From contig NZ_JAFREL010000060.1 in NCBI RefSeq assembly GCF_017377655.1, positions 1 to 64,000 on the forward strand: DNA of 64,000 nt, in the 5' to 3' direction. The position numbers and the translations under genes are program-made. Of this stretch, positions 63,311 to 64,000 are shown piece by piece. The notes under the pieces were generated by a model, which saw only the letters and a program-made list of their open reading frames with translations, was not told the origin of the DNA and made no database searches. Numbering within the stretch: the stretch's first letter is position 1; every line of letters begins with the position of its first letter. This stretch comes from Candidatus Enterococcus ferrettii (GTDB lineage: Bacteria; Bacillota; Bacilli; Lactobacillales; Enterococcaceae).

Positions 63311-64000
63311 ATGACCATACAGAAATTTTTGCGCGGACTAGGGAGTTTTCTAGTGCCGTTTGTTATCATGCTGTTGATTTGGCATTCACTGGCGATTGCT
63401 CCTTTTGGTGATAACAACTTATTGGTTAGTGACATCGGGACTCAATACTTAGAGTTCATGAGTCTGTTTAAGCGATTCTTTGATGAAGGAGTTAGTCTGT
63501 ATTCCTTCTCAAACGGTATTGGTGGTTCAATCGAGGCTTTGAGCGGTTATTATTTAATCAGTCCTTATAATTTGATTTGTCTGTTCTTTCAAGATAAGAA
63601 CCTGCCGATTGCATTAATCTGGATCATTACTGCCAAAATCGCTACGATGGGAAGTACTATGTATTACTATTTGGCTCGCCACTTCGGTAAGCCTAGCTTT
63701 ACAACAATCATCTTTTCAACGTCCTACAGCTTATGCGGCTTTGTGGTGGCTTACAGCTTAAATTTTATGTGGCTGGATGCACTGATCTTACTGCCGCTAG
63801 TGACCTTTGGCTTAGAAAAACTATGGCGGAAGGAAACCGGATCACTGTATGGGCTCTCGCTGTTTGCGACGATCGTAACTAATTATTATTTAGGCTACAT
63901 GGTTTGCTTGTATGCTGTCATTTACAGCGTGTATCTTTACTGGCTGGGTCATCCGGAAAAAGGTGCTTGGAAATTAAAGACTCTCTGGCACGAGTGGCAG
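63311..64000 (+). CDS. YfhO-family membrane protein, N-terminal part (runs off the window)
   Basis: The first 230 codons of a larger polytopic membrane protein; no stop occurs before the window edge. AAGGAGG precedes ATG 63311 by 5 bases. The sequence has an N-terminal transmembrane helix, an extracellular loop with SDIGTQYLEFMSLFKRF, FSNGIGGSIEALSGYYLISPYN, and further helices, as in YfhO-like GT-C fold proteins. Relatives are implicated in glycosylating teichoic acid or other cell-surface polymers in Gram-positives. The catalytic fate of this copy cannot be judged from the fragment. Confidence 0.88.
   Translation, partial: MTIQKFLRGLGSFLVPFVIMLLIWHSLAIAPFGDNNLLVSDIGTQYLEFMSLFKRFFDEGVSLYSFSNGIGGSIEALSGYYLISPYNLICLFFQDKNLPIALIWIITAKIATMGSTMYYYLARHFGKPSFTTIIFSTSYSLCGFVVAYSLNFMWLDALILLPLVTFGLEKLWRKETGSLYGLSLFATIVTNYYLGYMVCLYAVIYSVYLYWLGHPEKGAWKLKTLWHEWQ

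Overview
The window is chromosomal DNA of a low-GC Firmicute, most likely an Enterococcus. Support comes from the complete mevalonate kinase operon with a type 2 isopentenyl-diphosphate isomerase, tgt-yajC-adhE in series, infC-rpmI-rplT behind an L20-type leader, PepV, cellobiose-type PTS genes, a Met T-box, strong AAGGAGG ribosome binding sites and CcpA (cre) and Rex operators. I could not fix the species. There are no rRNA or intact tRNA genes, no CRISPR array, no intact insertion sequence and no prophage.

Layout. 1-6.7 kb: tail of a winged-helix regulator, then a beta-glucoside PTS operon (EIIB, EIIC, EIIA, family 1 phospho-glycosidase) followed by a PRD/EII-domain regulator and a YczE-like membrane protein. 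6.7-14.8 kb: a decayed toxin-like remnant, then two full-length adhE paralogues on either side of tgt-yajC. The copy at 9.8 kb has a cre site; the copy at 12.1 kb has two Rex-like operators. 15-20.3 kb: an unknown gene, an Asp/Glu racemase, and the mvaK1-mvaD-mvaK2-fni operon on the minus strand. 20.5-25.6 kb: deoxynucleoside kinase, CorA, mazEF, a FUSC-type membrane protein and infC-rpmI-rplT. 25.8-31.1 kb: an ABC exporter and a large MalT/LuxR-type regulator. 31.2-37.1 kb: cysK, a Met T-box controlling metQ, a small GlsB-like membrane protein, a HAD phosphatase, an RpiR-type regulator and an unknown gene. 37.1-38.7 kb is sparse but holds a 40-residue membrane ORF, a tRNA-like T-arm and an orphan terminator. 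38.7-42.5 kb: threonine catabolism (kbl, tdh, permease) under a cre-overlapped promoter. 42.6-48.2 kb: a twice-frameshifted UPF0158 gene, a DUF6155-like gene, a DUF378 protein, and an ECF transporter operon led by a SAM hydrolase. 48.3-58.2 kb: a catabolic island. 58.2-64 kb: thioesterase, NAD(P)HX dehydratase, PepV, small redox and stress proteins, a YtpR-like protein and the start of a YfhO-type protein.

The most interesting block is 48.3-58.2 kb. A PucR-type regulator and an alpha/beta hydrolase diverge from five genes: an AllF-AllG (FdrA-YlbE) fusion, carbamate kinase, an ion-coupled transporter, a cytosine-deaminase-like amidohydrolase whose expected catalytic Glu and Asp are Phe and Asn, and an AllH-like DUF2877 protein. 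In E. coli AllF, AllG and AllH form oxamate carbamoyltransferase. The genes for making allantoin or ureidoglycolate are absent here. I infer an ATP-yielding pathway in which an imported cyclic ureide-type compound is ring-opened, its carbamoyl group passes to phosphate, and carbamate kinase makes ATP. The substrate is unknown.
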